Source: Stomoxys calcitrans
Taxonomy: Eukaryota > Arthropoda > Insecta > Diptera > Muscidae
DNA length: 64,000 nucleotides
Assembly (NCBI RefSeq): GCF_963082655.1
Contig: NC_081552.1
Coordinates: 58,260,561-58,324,560, forward strand
Direction of reading: 5' to 3'
The notes beneath the pieces were generated by a model. The model saw only the letters and a program-made list of their open reading frames with translations, ran no database searches and had not been told where the DNA came from. This document shows, piece by piece, positions 49,083 to 59,728 of this stretch (position 1 is the first letter of the stretch; each line of letters opens with the position of its first letter). The translations under genes were made by a program, and so were the position numbers.

Positions 49083-50090
49083 TTTTTCTAACAATTGTGC
49101 CAAGTGTGGTTCAAATCGGTTCATAACCTGATATAGCTGCCATATAAACCGATCTGGGGTCTTGACTTCTTAAACCTCTAGAGTGCGCAATTCCTATCCG
49201 ATTGCAATGAAATTTAGCACGACGTGTTTTGTTATGATATCCAATAACTGTGCTAAGTATGGTTCAAATCGGTTCATAACCTTACATAGCTGTCATATAA
49301 ACCAATCTTGGGCCTTGACTTCTTGAGCCTCTAGAGTGTGCAATTCTTACCCAATTGGGATGAAATTTTGCACGAAGTGTTTTGTTATGATATCCAACAA
49401 CTGTGCCAAGTATTGTTCACATCGGTCCATAACCTGATATACCAGCCATATAAACCGATCTTGAGTCTTGACTTCTTCAGCCTCTAGAGTGCGCAATTCT
49501 TCTCCGATTTGAATGAAATTATGCACGACGTGTTTTGCTACGATATCCAATAACTGTACCAAGTATGGTTCACATCGGTCCATAACCTGATACAGCTGCC
49601 ATATAAACCGATCTGGGGTCTTGATTTCTTGAGCCTCTAGAGGACGCAATTCTCATCCGACTAGACTGAAATTTTGCACATAGTGTTTTAGTATCACTTC
49701 TAACAACTGTGCTAAGTATGGTTCAATTCGGGCCATTACCTGGTATACCTGTCATATAAACCGATCTTGGGTCTTGACTTCTTGAGCCTCTAGAGTGCGC
49801 AATTCTTATCCGATTTGCCTGAAATTTTGTACTACGGATTCTCTCATGACCATCAACATACGTGTTTATTATGGTCTGAATCGGTCTATAGCCCGATACA
49901 GCTCCTATATAAATCGATCTCTCTATTTCACTTTTTGAGCCCCCAAAAGGCGCAATTCTTATTTGAATTGGCTGACATTTTACACAGGTCTCCAACATAT
50001 ATTCTAATTGTTGTCTAAACCGGATCATATCTTGATATCGCTTTAATAGCAGATTTTTCTTTCTTTCTTTTCTTATATAATTATACCCTC
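49083..50090 (-). mobile_element. Family B element, inverted, lacking both termini
   Basis: Reversed monomers start mid-unit at CTAACAATTGTGCC, with five to six units and a leader ending at TATCGCTTTAATAGCAG. A TTTCTTTCTTTCTTTTC stretch then meets the 3' end of the next B element at about 50091. The 102-bp 5' module is missing, as in the units at 28397 and 58727. Confidence 0.8.
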
Positions 50091-52302
50091 CACCATAAGA
50101 TGGGGGTATACTAATTTCGTCATTCTGTTTGTAACTACTCGAAATATTCGTCTGAGACCCTATAAAGTATATATATTCTTGATCGTCGTGAAATTTTATG
50201 TCGATCTAGCCATGTCCGTCCGTCTGTCTGTCCGTCCGTCCGTCCGTCCGTCCGTCCGTCTGTCTGTCGAAAGCACGCTAACTTCCGAAGGAGTAAAGCT
50301 AGCCGCTTGAAATTTTGCACCAATACTTATTAGTGTAGGTCGGTTGGTATTGTAAATGGGCCATATCGGTCCATGTTTTGATATAGCTGCCATATAAACC
50401 GATCTTGGGTCTTGACTTCCTGAGCCTCTAGAGTGCGCAATTCTTATCCGATTGGAATGAAATTTTGCACGACGTGTTTTGTTATGATATCCAACATTTG
50501 TGCCAAGTATGGTTCAAATCAGTTCATAATCTGATATAGCTGCCATATAAACCGATCTTGGGTCTTGACTTCCTGAGCCTCTAGAGTGCGCAATTCTTTT
50601 CCGATTGGAATGAAATTTTGCACGACGTGTTTTGTTATTATATCCAACAACTGTGCCAAGTATGGTTCAAATCGGTTCATAACCTGATATAGCTGTCATA
50701 TAAACCGATCTTGGGTCTTGACTTCTTGAGCCTCTAGAGTGCGCAATTCTTATCCGATTGGAATGAAATTTTGCACGACGTGTTTTGTTATGATATCCAA
50801 CAATTGTACCGAGTATGGTTTAAATCGGTTAATAACCTGATATAGCTGCAACATAAACCGATCTTGGGTCTTGACTTCTTGAGCCTCTAGAGTGCGCAAT
50901 TCTTATCCGATTGGAATGAAATTTTGCACTACGTGTTTTGTTATGATATCCAATAACTGTGCCAAGTGTGGTTTAAATCGGTTCATAATCTGATATAGCT
51001 GCCATATAAACCGATCTTGGGTCTTGACTTCCTGAACCTCTAGAGTGCGCAATTCTTATCCGATTGGAATGAAATTTTGCACGACGTGTTTCGTTATTAT
51101 ATCCAACAACTGTGCCAAGTATGGTTCAAATCGGTCCATAACCTGATATAGCTGTCATATAAACCGATCTTGGGTCTTGACTTCTTGAGCCTCTAGAGTG
51201 CGCAATTCTTATCCGATTGGAATGAAATTATGAACGACGTGTTTTGTTATGATATCCAACAATTGTGCTAAGTATGGTTCAAATCGGTTAATAACCTGAT
51301 ATAGCTGCAATATAAACCGATCTTGGGTCTTGACTTCTTGAGCCTCTAGAGTGCGCAATTCTTATCCGATTGGAATGAAATTTTGCGCTACGTGTTTTGT
51401 TATGATATCCAACAATTGTGCCAAGTATGGTTCAAATCGGTTAATAACCTGATATAGCTGCAATATAAACCGATCTTGGGTCTTGACTTCTTGAACCTCT
51501 AGAGGGCGCAATTCTCATCCGACTAGACTGAAATTTTGCACATTGTGTTTTAGTATCACTTCTATCAACTGTGCTAAGTATGGTTCAATTCGGGCCATTA
51601 CCTGGTATAGCTGTCATATAAACCGATCTTGGGTCTTGACTTCTTGAGGCTCTAGAGTGCCCAATTCTTATCCGATAAGAATGAAATTTTGCACCACGTG
51701 TTTTGTTATGATATCCAACAACTGTGCCAAGTATGGTTCAAATCGGTCCATAACCTGATGTAGCTGTCATATAAACCGATCTTGGGTCTTGACTTCTTGG
51801 GCCTCTAGAGAGCGAAATTCGGATGATTTGCCTGAAATTTTGTACGACGGATCCTCTCATGACCATCAACATACGTGTTTGCTATGGTCTGAATCGGTCT
51901 ATAGCCCGATACAGCTCCCATATAAATCGATCTCTCTATTTTACTTTTTGAGCCCCCAAAGGGCGCAATTCTTATTCGAATTGGCTGACATTTTACACAG
52001 GTCTCCAACATATAATTTAATTGTGGTCTAAACCGGATCATATCTTGATATCGCTCTAATAGCAGGTTTTTTCTTTCTTTCTTTTCTTATATCATTTTTT
52101 GTCTAAGAAGAGATGCCGGGAAATGAACTGACAAATGCGCTCCATGGTGGAGGGTATATAAGATTCGGCCCGGCCGAACTTAGCACGCTTTTACTTGTTT
52201 TTTGCCTAAGAAGGATGCCGGGAAAAGAACTGACAAATGCGCTCCATGGTGGAGGGTATATAAGATTCGGCCCGGCCGAACTTGGCACGCTTTTACTTGT
52301 TT
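50091..52302 (-). mobile_element. Family B element, inverted, with duplicated 5' module
   Basis: The reversed 3' end TATACCCTCCACCATAAG is followed by a GTCCGTCC tract and about ten monomers measured at 153 bp (CTTGGGTCTTGACTTC at 50404, 50557 and 50710). Then come the leader and two copies of the 5' end (ending at 52199 and 52302). Both 5' modules carry GCGCTCCATGGTGG, so they derive from each other. Confidence 0.88.
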
Positions 52303-52521
52303 AAATTAAATTTGCACACATTTTGTTTACGAGGAGCTCACTGAGTTTATTGGATTATCCTGCATAGATCAGCTAACTGTGATGCATCTATTTCATCATG
52401 TTGGCGTAGTCCACTTTGTTAAAATTGTTCCAAGACACTCGAAAGTAATTTGCAGTTCCTAGCTGGAAATTTCTGTGTTTATTGTAGAAAAGCTATCATC
52501 TTCAAATAAAGAAACATAAAT
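52303..52521. other. Unassigned single-copy spacer
   Basis: AT-rich sequence with no repeats or coding frame that I can support, between the 5' ends of two divergently placed B elements. Confidence 0.6.
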
Positions 52522-53300
52522 AACAATTAAAAGCGTGCTAAGTTCTGTCGGGCTGAATCTCCACCATGGATAGCATTTTTCGAATTCTTTTCCCGGTATT
52601 GCTGTTAAGGTAAACAAAGGATAAAGGAAAAGAATTATTATGCAATTGGAGCTATGTCAAGCGATTCGATGGATTGAATATTGTAAAATTTCAGCCAAAT
52701 CGAATAAAAATTGCACCCTTTATCGCCACAAGAAGTAAAATAGGGGGATCGGTTTATAGGGGAGCTGTATCAGGCTATTGACCGATTTAGACGACACTTA
52801 ACAAATACATTGAAGGTCTTTGGAGAACCCGTTGTACAAAATTTCAGCCAAATCGGATAACAATTGCGCCCTCTAGAGGCTCAAGAAGTCAAGATCCCAG
52901 AATGGTTTGTATGGCAACTATATCATGTTAAAGACCGATTTGAACCATATTTGGCACAATTGTTGGAAGTAATATCAAAACACGTCATGCCAAAGTTCAG
53001 CCAAATCGGATAAGAATTGCGCCCTATAGTGGCTCAAGAAGTCAAGATTCAAGATCAGTTTATGTGGCAGCTATATCAGGTCATGAACCGATTTGGACCG
53101 TATTTGGCACAGTTGCTGCAAGTTATAACAGAACACTTCACAGCCAAATCGGATTGGAATTGCGCCATCTAGAGGCTCAAGAAGTCAAGACCCCAGATCA
53201 GTTTATATGACAGCTACATACATCAGGTTATAAACCGATTTGAATTTCAAATAGAATGACGAAATTAGCATATCCTTATCCAATGGTGGAGGGTACAAAA
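52522..53300 (+). mobile_element. Family B element, old and diverged
   Basis: The 5' end AACAATTAAAAGCGTGCTAAGTTCTGTCGGGCTGAATC has a degraded palindrome and lacks the TATATACC part. The leader, three to four monomers and CAATGGTGGAGGGTACAAAAA are present, but the microsatellite and (TA)n block are deleted (GATTTGAATTTCAAATAGAATGACG). It is the most diverged B copy in the cluster. Confidence 0.75.
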
Positions 53301-53670
53301 AATATGTCAAAGGTCTGCTATTTTAATTTATCCATACAGTACTATTTTTGGTACCAATAACAAATATAGGGTAGTAACCTCAGTTTCAACATTGCCTGTC
53401 GCTTCCGAACTGTTTATGAACCTTTGTTATATGTGGAACCATCAGCATTCGGTTGGCAAAAACAAAATTGGGGCAACGAATCTGTTTTCTGTGTGGGATC
53501 GACCAACTTTTGTGTCACTTTCCCGCCATTACGACAGCAGACACAGGATAGTGGATGATTCCCTTCAGCACCTAATCCTTTAGTCATTCTGGAGTTTTGT
53601 ATAGGCCACAATTGGCTGAATGATTCATACTTTCATTGGTGAGAACTTCTTCCCGAACCTCCTGGATCCT
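53301..53670. other. Unassigned sequence
   Basis: Not repeated in the window. A 63-codon frame (53392-53583) overlaps a 65-codon minus frame; neither shows a recognisable domain. Confidence 0.5.
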
Positions 53671-54302
53671 TACTTTTTATACTCTACACCACTACTATGG
53701 TAGTGGAGTTGTTTGTGACATCCAAAAAGAAAATAGATCTGCAGTAGTTTTCGGTGGACCAAAAAAATACTTGTCTTTTTGAGTCAATGCAACCGTCCAA
53801 CTCCAACCAACGCAGAGGACTTGTTTAAAAATACAAATGATGTTGTCGTTTTGAAGCAACTGAGTGACGCTTAAGTTTAAACTACCACCGAAATTACGTA
53901 TGCTCATGTGTCTCTTGTACGTGTGGTGCTATTATGAGTGTTTGCCAAACACAACGTTAACACTGCAATTATTTTAAGCATAATAAGTTCGAAAAATTAA
54001 AAAAAAAAATATAAAAATAAGTAAAAATAAAATTATTTAAAATAAATGCATTTTCTCATCGTTATGTTAATTTGTGTACAAAGTACAGTTTGCAATTTTC
54101 ATTCGATCGGTTTCAAATTTAGCAAAGGCATGTTTTTTGGACAAGAGACAAAGCCTAACATAGCCTAAATAGGAAAAAACCGGATCAGGTTTTTATTAAT
54201 ATTTCAATAATGTGGTCATTTGTTAATCGATTTTCACGAAATTTGGCACGAATAATTTTCTTATAGACATAAATCAATGAAGCATCAAAATTTCAGCTTT
54301 AT
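53671..54302 (+). mobile_element. Family E fragments with an AT-rich middle
   Basis: TTTTTATACTCTACACCACTACTATGG and GTTTGTGACATCCAAAAAGAAAATAGA (53673-53735) match the start of E elements. GTTAATTTGTGTACAAAGTACAGTTTGCAATTTTCATTCGATCGG to about 54300 matches E positions near 8345. The 300 bp between is AT-rich and unassigned (53750-54045). The right edge meets BEL/Pao gag. Confidence 0.55.
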
Positions 54303-54886
54303 AAGAAAAGGATTGGAGCCCTGCATAAGCAATTAACTGTCTTAAATATTTCGCTGCCAGCAAATCTTTTGGGCGAGATGGACGAGTCAGACATTGCTGT
54401 TCGACTTGGGTATGTTGATGGGTTGCATAATACATTCGAGGAAGCCCAATTGTCTATGCTGGAATGTGATTTGGGCGAGTTTCTGATTCTGATTTTGCCT
54501 CTAGTTTTGTCAACATATTTTTCGAAGTCAAGACTAAACTCTCCTGAGAATTGGATAACAAACGAAAGCGACTAGGTTTATCACACACCTCAACGGTACG
54601 TCAGTTTTCATTGGACGAAACCACGCCACAACGCAAACCACTCTTGCCGGAATTAAAGATTCCCCAATTTAATGGATCGTACACGGACTGGCCAGGATTC
54701 ATAGCAATGTTCACCACGGTAATAGACAATGATGTTGATCTCAGTGAGTGTAACAGGTGCAGCGTTGGACACCATTTCCTCTTTGGATCCCACTGATGTG
54801 TTTAAAATGTGTCGATAAAGGTTATGCTGTTAGCCTACGCCAACTTAGTGATAAGTTAAATTCACATATGCGAGCCCTACAATCTA
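54303..54886 (+). pseudogene. gag: BEL/Pao gag, first part
   Basis: From 54303 the frame reads RIGALHKQLTVLNISLPANL, DESDIAVRLGYVDGLHNTF and EEAQLSMLECD. After a frame shift near 54480 it continues SDSDFASSFVNIFFEVKTKL. A stop follows, and the next open stretch has PLLPELKIPQFNGSYTDWPG and FIAMFTTVIDN. The L(K)LP-F-G-x-x-x-W-x-x-F-x-x-x-F block is the conserved BEL/Pao gag core. Downstream, GYAVSLRQLSDKLNSHMRAL leads to the mariner insertion at 54887. Confidence 0.85.
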
Positions 54887-55490
54887 AAGGGTGATTTTTT
54901 TGAGGTTAGGATTTTCATGCATTAGTATTTGACAGATCACGTGGGATTTCAGACATGGTGTCAAAGAGAAAGATGCTCAGTATGCTTTGACATTTCATCA
55001 TGAATAGACTTACTAACGAGCAACGCTTGCAAATCATTGAATTTTATTACCAAAATCAGTGTTCGGTTCGAAATGTGTTCATTCGCCGTAACGTTGCTTC
55101 CAACAGCATCTTTGAAAAAATACGGTCCAATGATTCCACCAGCGTACAAACCACACCAAACAGTGCATTTTTCGGGATGCATGGGCAGTTCTTGAACGGC
55201 TTCTGGTTGCTCTTCACTCCAAATGCGGCAATTTTGCTTATTTACGTAGCCATTTAACCAGAAATGAGCCTCATCGCTGAACAAAATTTGTCGATAAAAA
55301 AGCGGATTTTCTGCCAACTTTTCTAGGGCCCATTCACTGAAAATGATTTGCAAGCGTTGCTCGTTAGTAAGTCTATTCATGATGAAATGTCAAAGCATAC
55401 TGAGCATCTTTCTCTTTGACACCATGTCTGAAATCCCACGTGATCTGTCAAATACTAATGCATGAAAATCCTAACCTCAAAAAAATCACC
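54887..55490. mobile_element. Palindromic Tc1/mariner derivative, copy 2
   Basis: It is flanked by TA (54885-54886, 55491-55492). The left end is AAGGGTGATTTTTTTGAGG; the right end stops at ATCACC, three bases short of the full TIR. As in copy 1, it has a left arm with the transposase start, then a reversed core fragment, here longer (minus strand: FSEWALEKLAENPLFYRQIL before LFSDEAHFW), then a shorter right arm (about 55342-55490). The left junction is the same as in copy 1 but the right breakpoint differs. Reading gag across it with a single TA keeps the frame open, which supports these borders. Confidence 0.9.
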
Positions 55491-55492
55491 TA

Positions 55493-55830
55493 ACCTCAAA
55501 ATATGCAAGCAAGAAGAAATTGCAGACGGCTTCTTGGTTTACCTGGTGACTTCAAAATTGGATTCAAAGTCTCAATCGAAATGGGAAGAAGACTTACCAA
55601 GTAATAAACTGCCTACGTGGTTGTCCCTGTCGTCGTTTTTGGAACGTAGATGCAGAAAACTTGAAAATTTGGAAAATGCAATGGGCGTAAGTACTGCCAA
55701 AGCGAACAAAAAATGAAGCTCTTCAGGCCGCAATGCGCTTGTAGCAGCTACGGTCCCTAATCCAACATGTGTTTTTTGTGACGCCAAAGGTCATTACATT
55801 ACCAGTTAGCCACATAGAAAATGTGGCTAA
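55493..55830 (+). pseudogene. gag: BEL/Pao gag, second part with zinc knuckle
   Basis: KICKQEEIADGFLVYLVTSK, LDSKSQSKWEED and FLERRCRKLENLENA match the distal gag conserved region. A stop at 55713 is followed in another frame by TCVFCDAKGHYIT, a CCHC-type zinc knuckle start (C-x2-C-x4-H) with the last Cys lost near a TAG at 55807. The region 55831-55880 contains further stops before the protease frame opens. Confidence 0.85.
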
Positions 55831-55881
55831 TGAAACATCGGAGAGTGCAGTGACTCAACAGATGGAATCAAACACTTCGTG

Positions 55882-56690
55882 ATCTGCTCTTGCATCATCA
55901 TTACCGTGTGCAACCGTCGAGTCCCATTCTAGCACGAACGTTTTGTTAGCAACGGCCATCATTTTTGTCAAAGGTCAACATGGTGAGCTCATACCTTATC
56001 GTGCCTTATTGGATTCAGCATCACAACTGAATTTTATTACAAGTCGTGCTGCAAATCAATTGCGACTAAAACTGAATGAGTCTGCGGTAACCGTTTTTGG
56101 CATAGGCAATCGAAACTTCGTGGCAGATAAATCGGTAGATCTTACCATCCAGTCACGTCATCGAGACTACACAACTTCATTTTCTGCTCTTGTTGTACCC
56201 ACTATCACCGATTATCAACCCATTTTTGTTCCCAACATGAATAACTCAGGCATACCCCCAAATTTAAAACTAGCTGATCCTAACTTCGATGGCCAGCGAC
56301 GCATCGATATTTTAATAGGTGCTGGGCTATTTTTCGATCTCTTATGCGTTGGGCAAATTAAGCTGAGCGGCAATTATCCAATATTGCAGAAAACGTTGTT
56401 GGGCTGGGTAGCATCCGGTGGAGTTCCTAGTTCGTCAAAGGTATGTGTGTTAGCTGCAGCGTGCAAATGCGTTGAAAATGAGAGTCTGACAGAAGTAGTT
56501 CAAAGTTTTTAGCAAGTAGAAAATAATTTCTTAGATACCTCTTCAAATGATGATGAGCGTCATTTTAGAGAAAACACCATTCGTCTTCAATCGGGAGAAT
56601 ATTCTGTGCTACTGCCTAAAAAGCAGAATTGGAATGATCTTGGAGATTCATATGAGCAGACCCTGCGTCATTTTAAAGTGCTTGAGAGAA
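55882..56690 (+). pseudogene. pol: BEL/Pao protease and protease-RT linker
   Basis: The frame is open from 55882 to a TAG at 56510-56512, then open again to the insertion. Near its start, GELIPYRALLDSASQLNFIT is the retropepsin active-site loop; it reads D-S-A where many families have D-S/T-G, and BEL/Pao proteases commonly vary here. RRIDILIGAGLFFDLLCVGQ and LQKTLLGWVASGG are the conserved end of the protease region. After the stop come RLQSGEYSVLLPKK and SYEQTLRHFKVLERK, the usual segment before RT. The B multimer interrupts right after that. Confidence 0.88.
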
Positions 56691-59600
56691 AACAAGTAAA
56701 AGCGTGCTAAGTTCGGCCGGGCCGAATCTTATATACCCTCCACCATGGATCGCATTTGTCGAGTTCTTTTCCCGGCATCACTTCTTAGGCAAAAAAAGGA
56801 TATAAGAAAAGATTTGCTCTGCTATTAAAGCGATATCAAGATATGGTCCGGTTTGGACCACATTTAAATTATATGTTGGAGACCTGTGTAAAATGTCAGC
56901 CAATTCGAATAAGAATTGCGCCCTTTGTGGGCTCAAGAAGTAAAATAGGGAGATCGATTTATATGGGAGCTGTATCGGGCTATATACCGATTCAGACCAT
57001 AATAAACACGTATGTTAATGGTCATGAGAGAATTCGTCGTACAAAATTTCAGGCAAATCGGATAATAATTGCGACCTCTAGAGGCTCATGAAGTCAAGAC
57101 CCAAGATCGGTTTATATGGCAGCTATATCAGGTTATGAACCGATTTGAACTATACTTGGCACAGTTGTTGGATATCATAACAAAACACGTCGTGCAAAAT
57201 TTCGTTCCAATCGGATAAGAATTGCGCACTCTAGAGGCTCAAGAAGTCAAAACCCAAGATCGGTTTATATGGCAGCTATATCAGGTTATGGACCGATTTA
57301 AACCATACTTGGCGCAGTTGTTGGATATCATAACATAACATGTCGTGCAAAATTTCATTCTGATCGGATAAGAATTGCGCACGCTAGAGGCTCAAGAAGT
57401 CAAGACCCAAGATCGGTTTATATGGCAGCTATATCAGGTTATGGACCGATGTGAACTTTACTTGGCACAGTAGTTGAATATCATAGCAAAACACGTCGTA
57501 CAAAATTTCGTTCCAATCGGATAAGAATTGCGCACTCTAGAGGCTCAAGAAGTCAAGACCCAAGATCGGTTTATATGGCAGCTATATCAAAACATGGACC
57601 GATATGGCCCATTTACAATACCAACCGACCTACACTAATAAGAAGTATTTGTGCAAAATTTCAAGCGGCTAGCTTTACTCCTTCGGAAGTTAGCGTGCTT
57701 TCGACAGACAGACGGACGGACGGACGGACGGACGGACAGACGGACGGACATGGCTAGATCGAGATAAAATGTCGCGACGATCAAGAATATATATACTTTA
57801 TGGGGTCTCAGACGAATATTTCGAGTAGTTACAAACAGAATGACGAAATTAGTATACCCCCCATCTTATGGTGGAGGGTATAATAACGAAACACGTCGTG
57901 CAAAATTTTATTCAAATCGGATAAGAATTGCGCACTCTAGAGGCTCAGGAAGTCAAGACCCAAGATCGGTTTATATGGCAGCTATATCAGGTTATGAACC
58001 GATTTGAACCATATTTGGCACAGTTGTTGGATATCATAACAAAATACTACGTGCCAAAATTCATTCAAATTGGATAAGAATTGCGCCTTCTAGAGGCTCA
58101 AGAAGTCAAGACCCAAGATCGGTTTATATGACAGCTATATCAGGTTAATAACCGATTTGAGCCATACTTGGCACAGTTGCTGGATATCGTAACAAAACAC
58201 GTCGTGGAAAATTTCATTCCAATCGGATAAGAATTGCGCACTCTAGAGGCTCAAGAAGTCAAAACCCCAGATCGGTGTAAATGGCAGCTATATCAGGTTA
58301 TGGACCGATTTGAACCATACTTGGCACATTTGTTGGATATAATAACAAAACACGTCGTGCAAAATTTCATTCCAATCGGATAAGAATTGCGCACTCTAGA
58401 GGCTCAAGAAGTCAAGACCCAAGATCGGTTTATATGGCAGCTATATCAAAACATGGACCGATATGGCCCATTTACGAAACCGACCTACACTAATAAAAAG
58501 TATTTGTGCAAAATTTCAAGCGGCTAGCTTTACTCCTTCGGAAGTTAGCGTGCTTTCGACAGACAGACCGACGGACGGACGGACGGACATGGCTAGATCG
58601 ACATAAAATTTCACGACGTTCAAGAATATACAATACTTTATGGGGTCTCAGACGAATATTTCGAGTAGTTACAATCAGAATGACGAAATTTGTATACCCC
58701 CCATCTTATGGTGGAGGGTATAAAAAGGATATAAGAAAAGATTTGCTCTGCTATTAGAGCGATATCAAGATATGGTCCGGTTTGGACCACAATTGAATTA
58801 TATGTTGGAGACCTGTGTAAAATGTCAGCCAATTCGAATAAGAATTGCGCCCTTTGTGGGCTCAAGAAGTAAAATAGAGAGATCGATTTATATGGGAGCT
58901 GTATCGGGTTATATACCGATTCAGACCATAATAAACACGTATGTTAATGGTCATGAGAGAATCCGTCGTACAAAATTTCAGGCAAATCGGATAATAATTG
59001 CGACCTCTAGAGGCTCTAGAGGCTCAAGAAGTCAAGATCCCAGATCGGTTTATATGGCAGCTATATCAGGTTATGAACCGATTTAAACCATATTTGGCAC
59101 AGTTGTTGGATATCATAACAAAATACTACGTGCCAAAATTCATTCAAATTGGATAAGAATTGCGCCCTCTAGAGGCTCAAGAAGTCAAGACCCAAGATCG
59201 GTTTATATGACGGCTGTATCAGGTTATGGACCGATTTGAACTATACTTAACACAGTAATTGGACATCATAACAAAACATGTCGTGCAAAATGTCATTCCA
59301 ATCGGACAAGAATTGCGCCTTCTAGAGGCTCAAGAACTCAAGACCCAAGATCGGTTTATATGACAGCTATATCAAAACATGGACCGATATGGCCCATTTA
59401 CAATACCAACCGACCTACACTAATAAGAAGTATTTGTGCAAAATTTCAAGCGGCTAGCTTTACTCCTTCGGAAGTTAGCGTGCTTTCGACAGACAGACGG
59501 ACGGACGGACGGACGTACTGACGTACGGACGTACGGACGGACAGACGGACGGACGGACAGACGGACAGACGGGCGGACGGACGGACAGACGGAAAGGACT

Positions 59601-59728
59601 AGATCGACATAAAATTTCACGACGATCAAGAAAATATATACTTTATGGGGTCTCAGACGAATATTTCGAGTAGTTACAATCAGAATGACGAAATTAGTAT
59701 ACCCCCCATCTTATGGTGGAGGGTATAA
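56691..59728 (+). mobile_element. Family B tandem multimer (three units) inserted in BEL/Pao pol
   Basis: Unit 1 (56691-57883) is full-length with AACAAGTAAAAGCG and palindrome. Unit 2 (57884-58727) starts inside a monomer (TAACGAAACACGTCGTGC) directly after GTATAA. Unit 3 (58727-59728) starts at GGATATAAGAAAAG after GTATAAAAA. Each unit ends GGTGGAGGGTATAA. Apart from an extra ~870 bp around 57080-57950, the array follows 27208-29372 nearly base for base, including the unusual GTAC-containing microsatellite (about 59488-59598). Flanks are BEL/Pao on both sides, with no evident target duplication. Confidence 0.9.

Noticed and set aside
50404..51790. Regular repeats considered as a CRISPR-like array
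   Set aside because: The whole 153-bp unit is conserved with no distinct spacers, and the surroundings are an insect genome.
53392..53611. Overlapping 63- and 65-codon frames as host exon candidates
   Set aside because: No domain, no splice-site context that I could support, and both strands are equally open.
22378..59086. Many 60-120 codon frames of the type SRSQDPRSVYMAAISGYGPI or MVRFGPQLNYMLETCVKCQP
   Set aside because: They are translations of 153-bp monomers and leader sequence of B elements; the period is a multiple of three so frames stay open. No independent evidence of coding.
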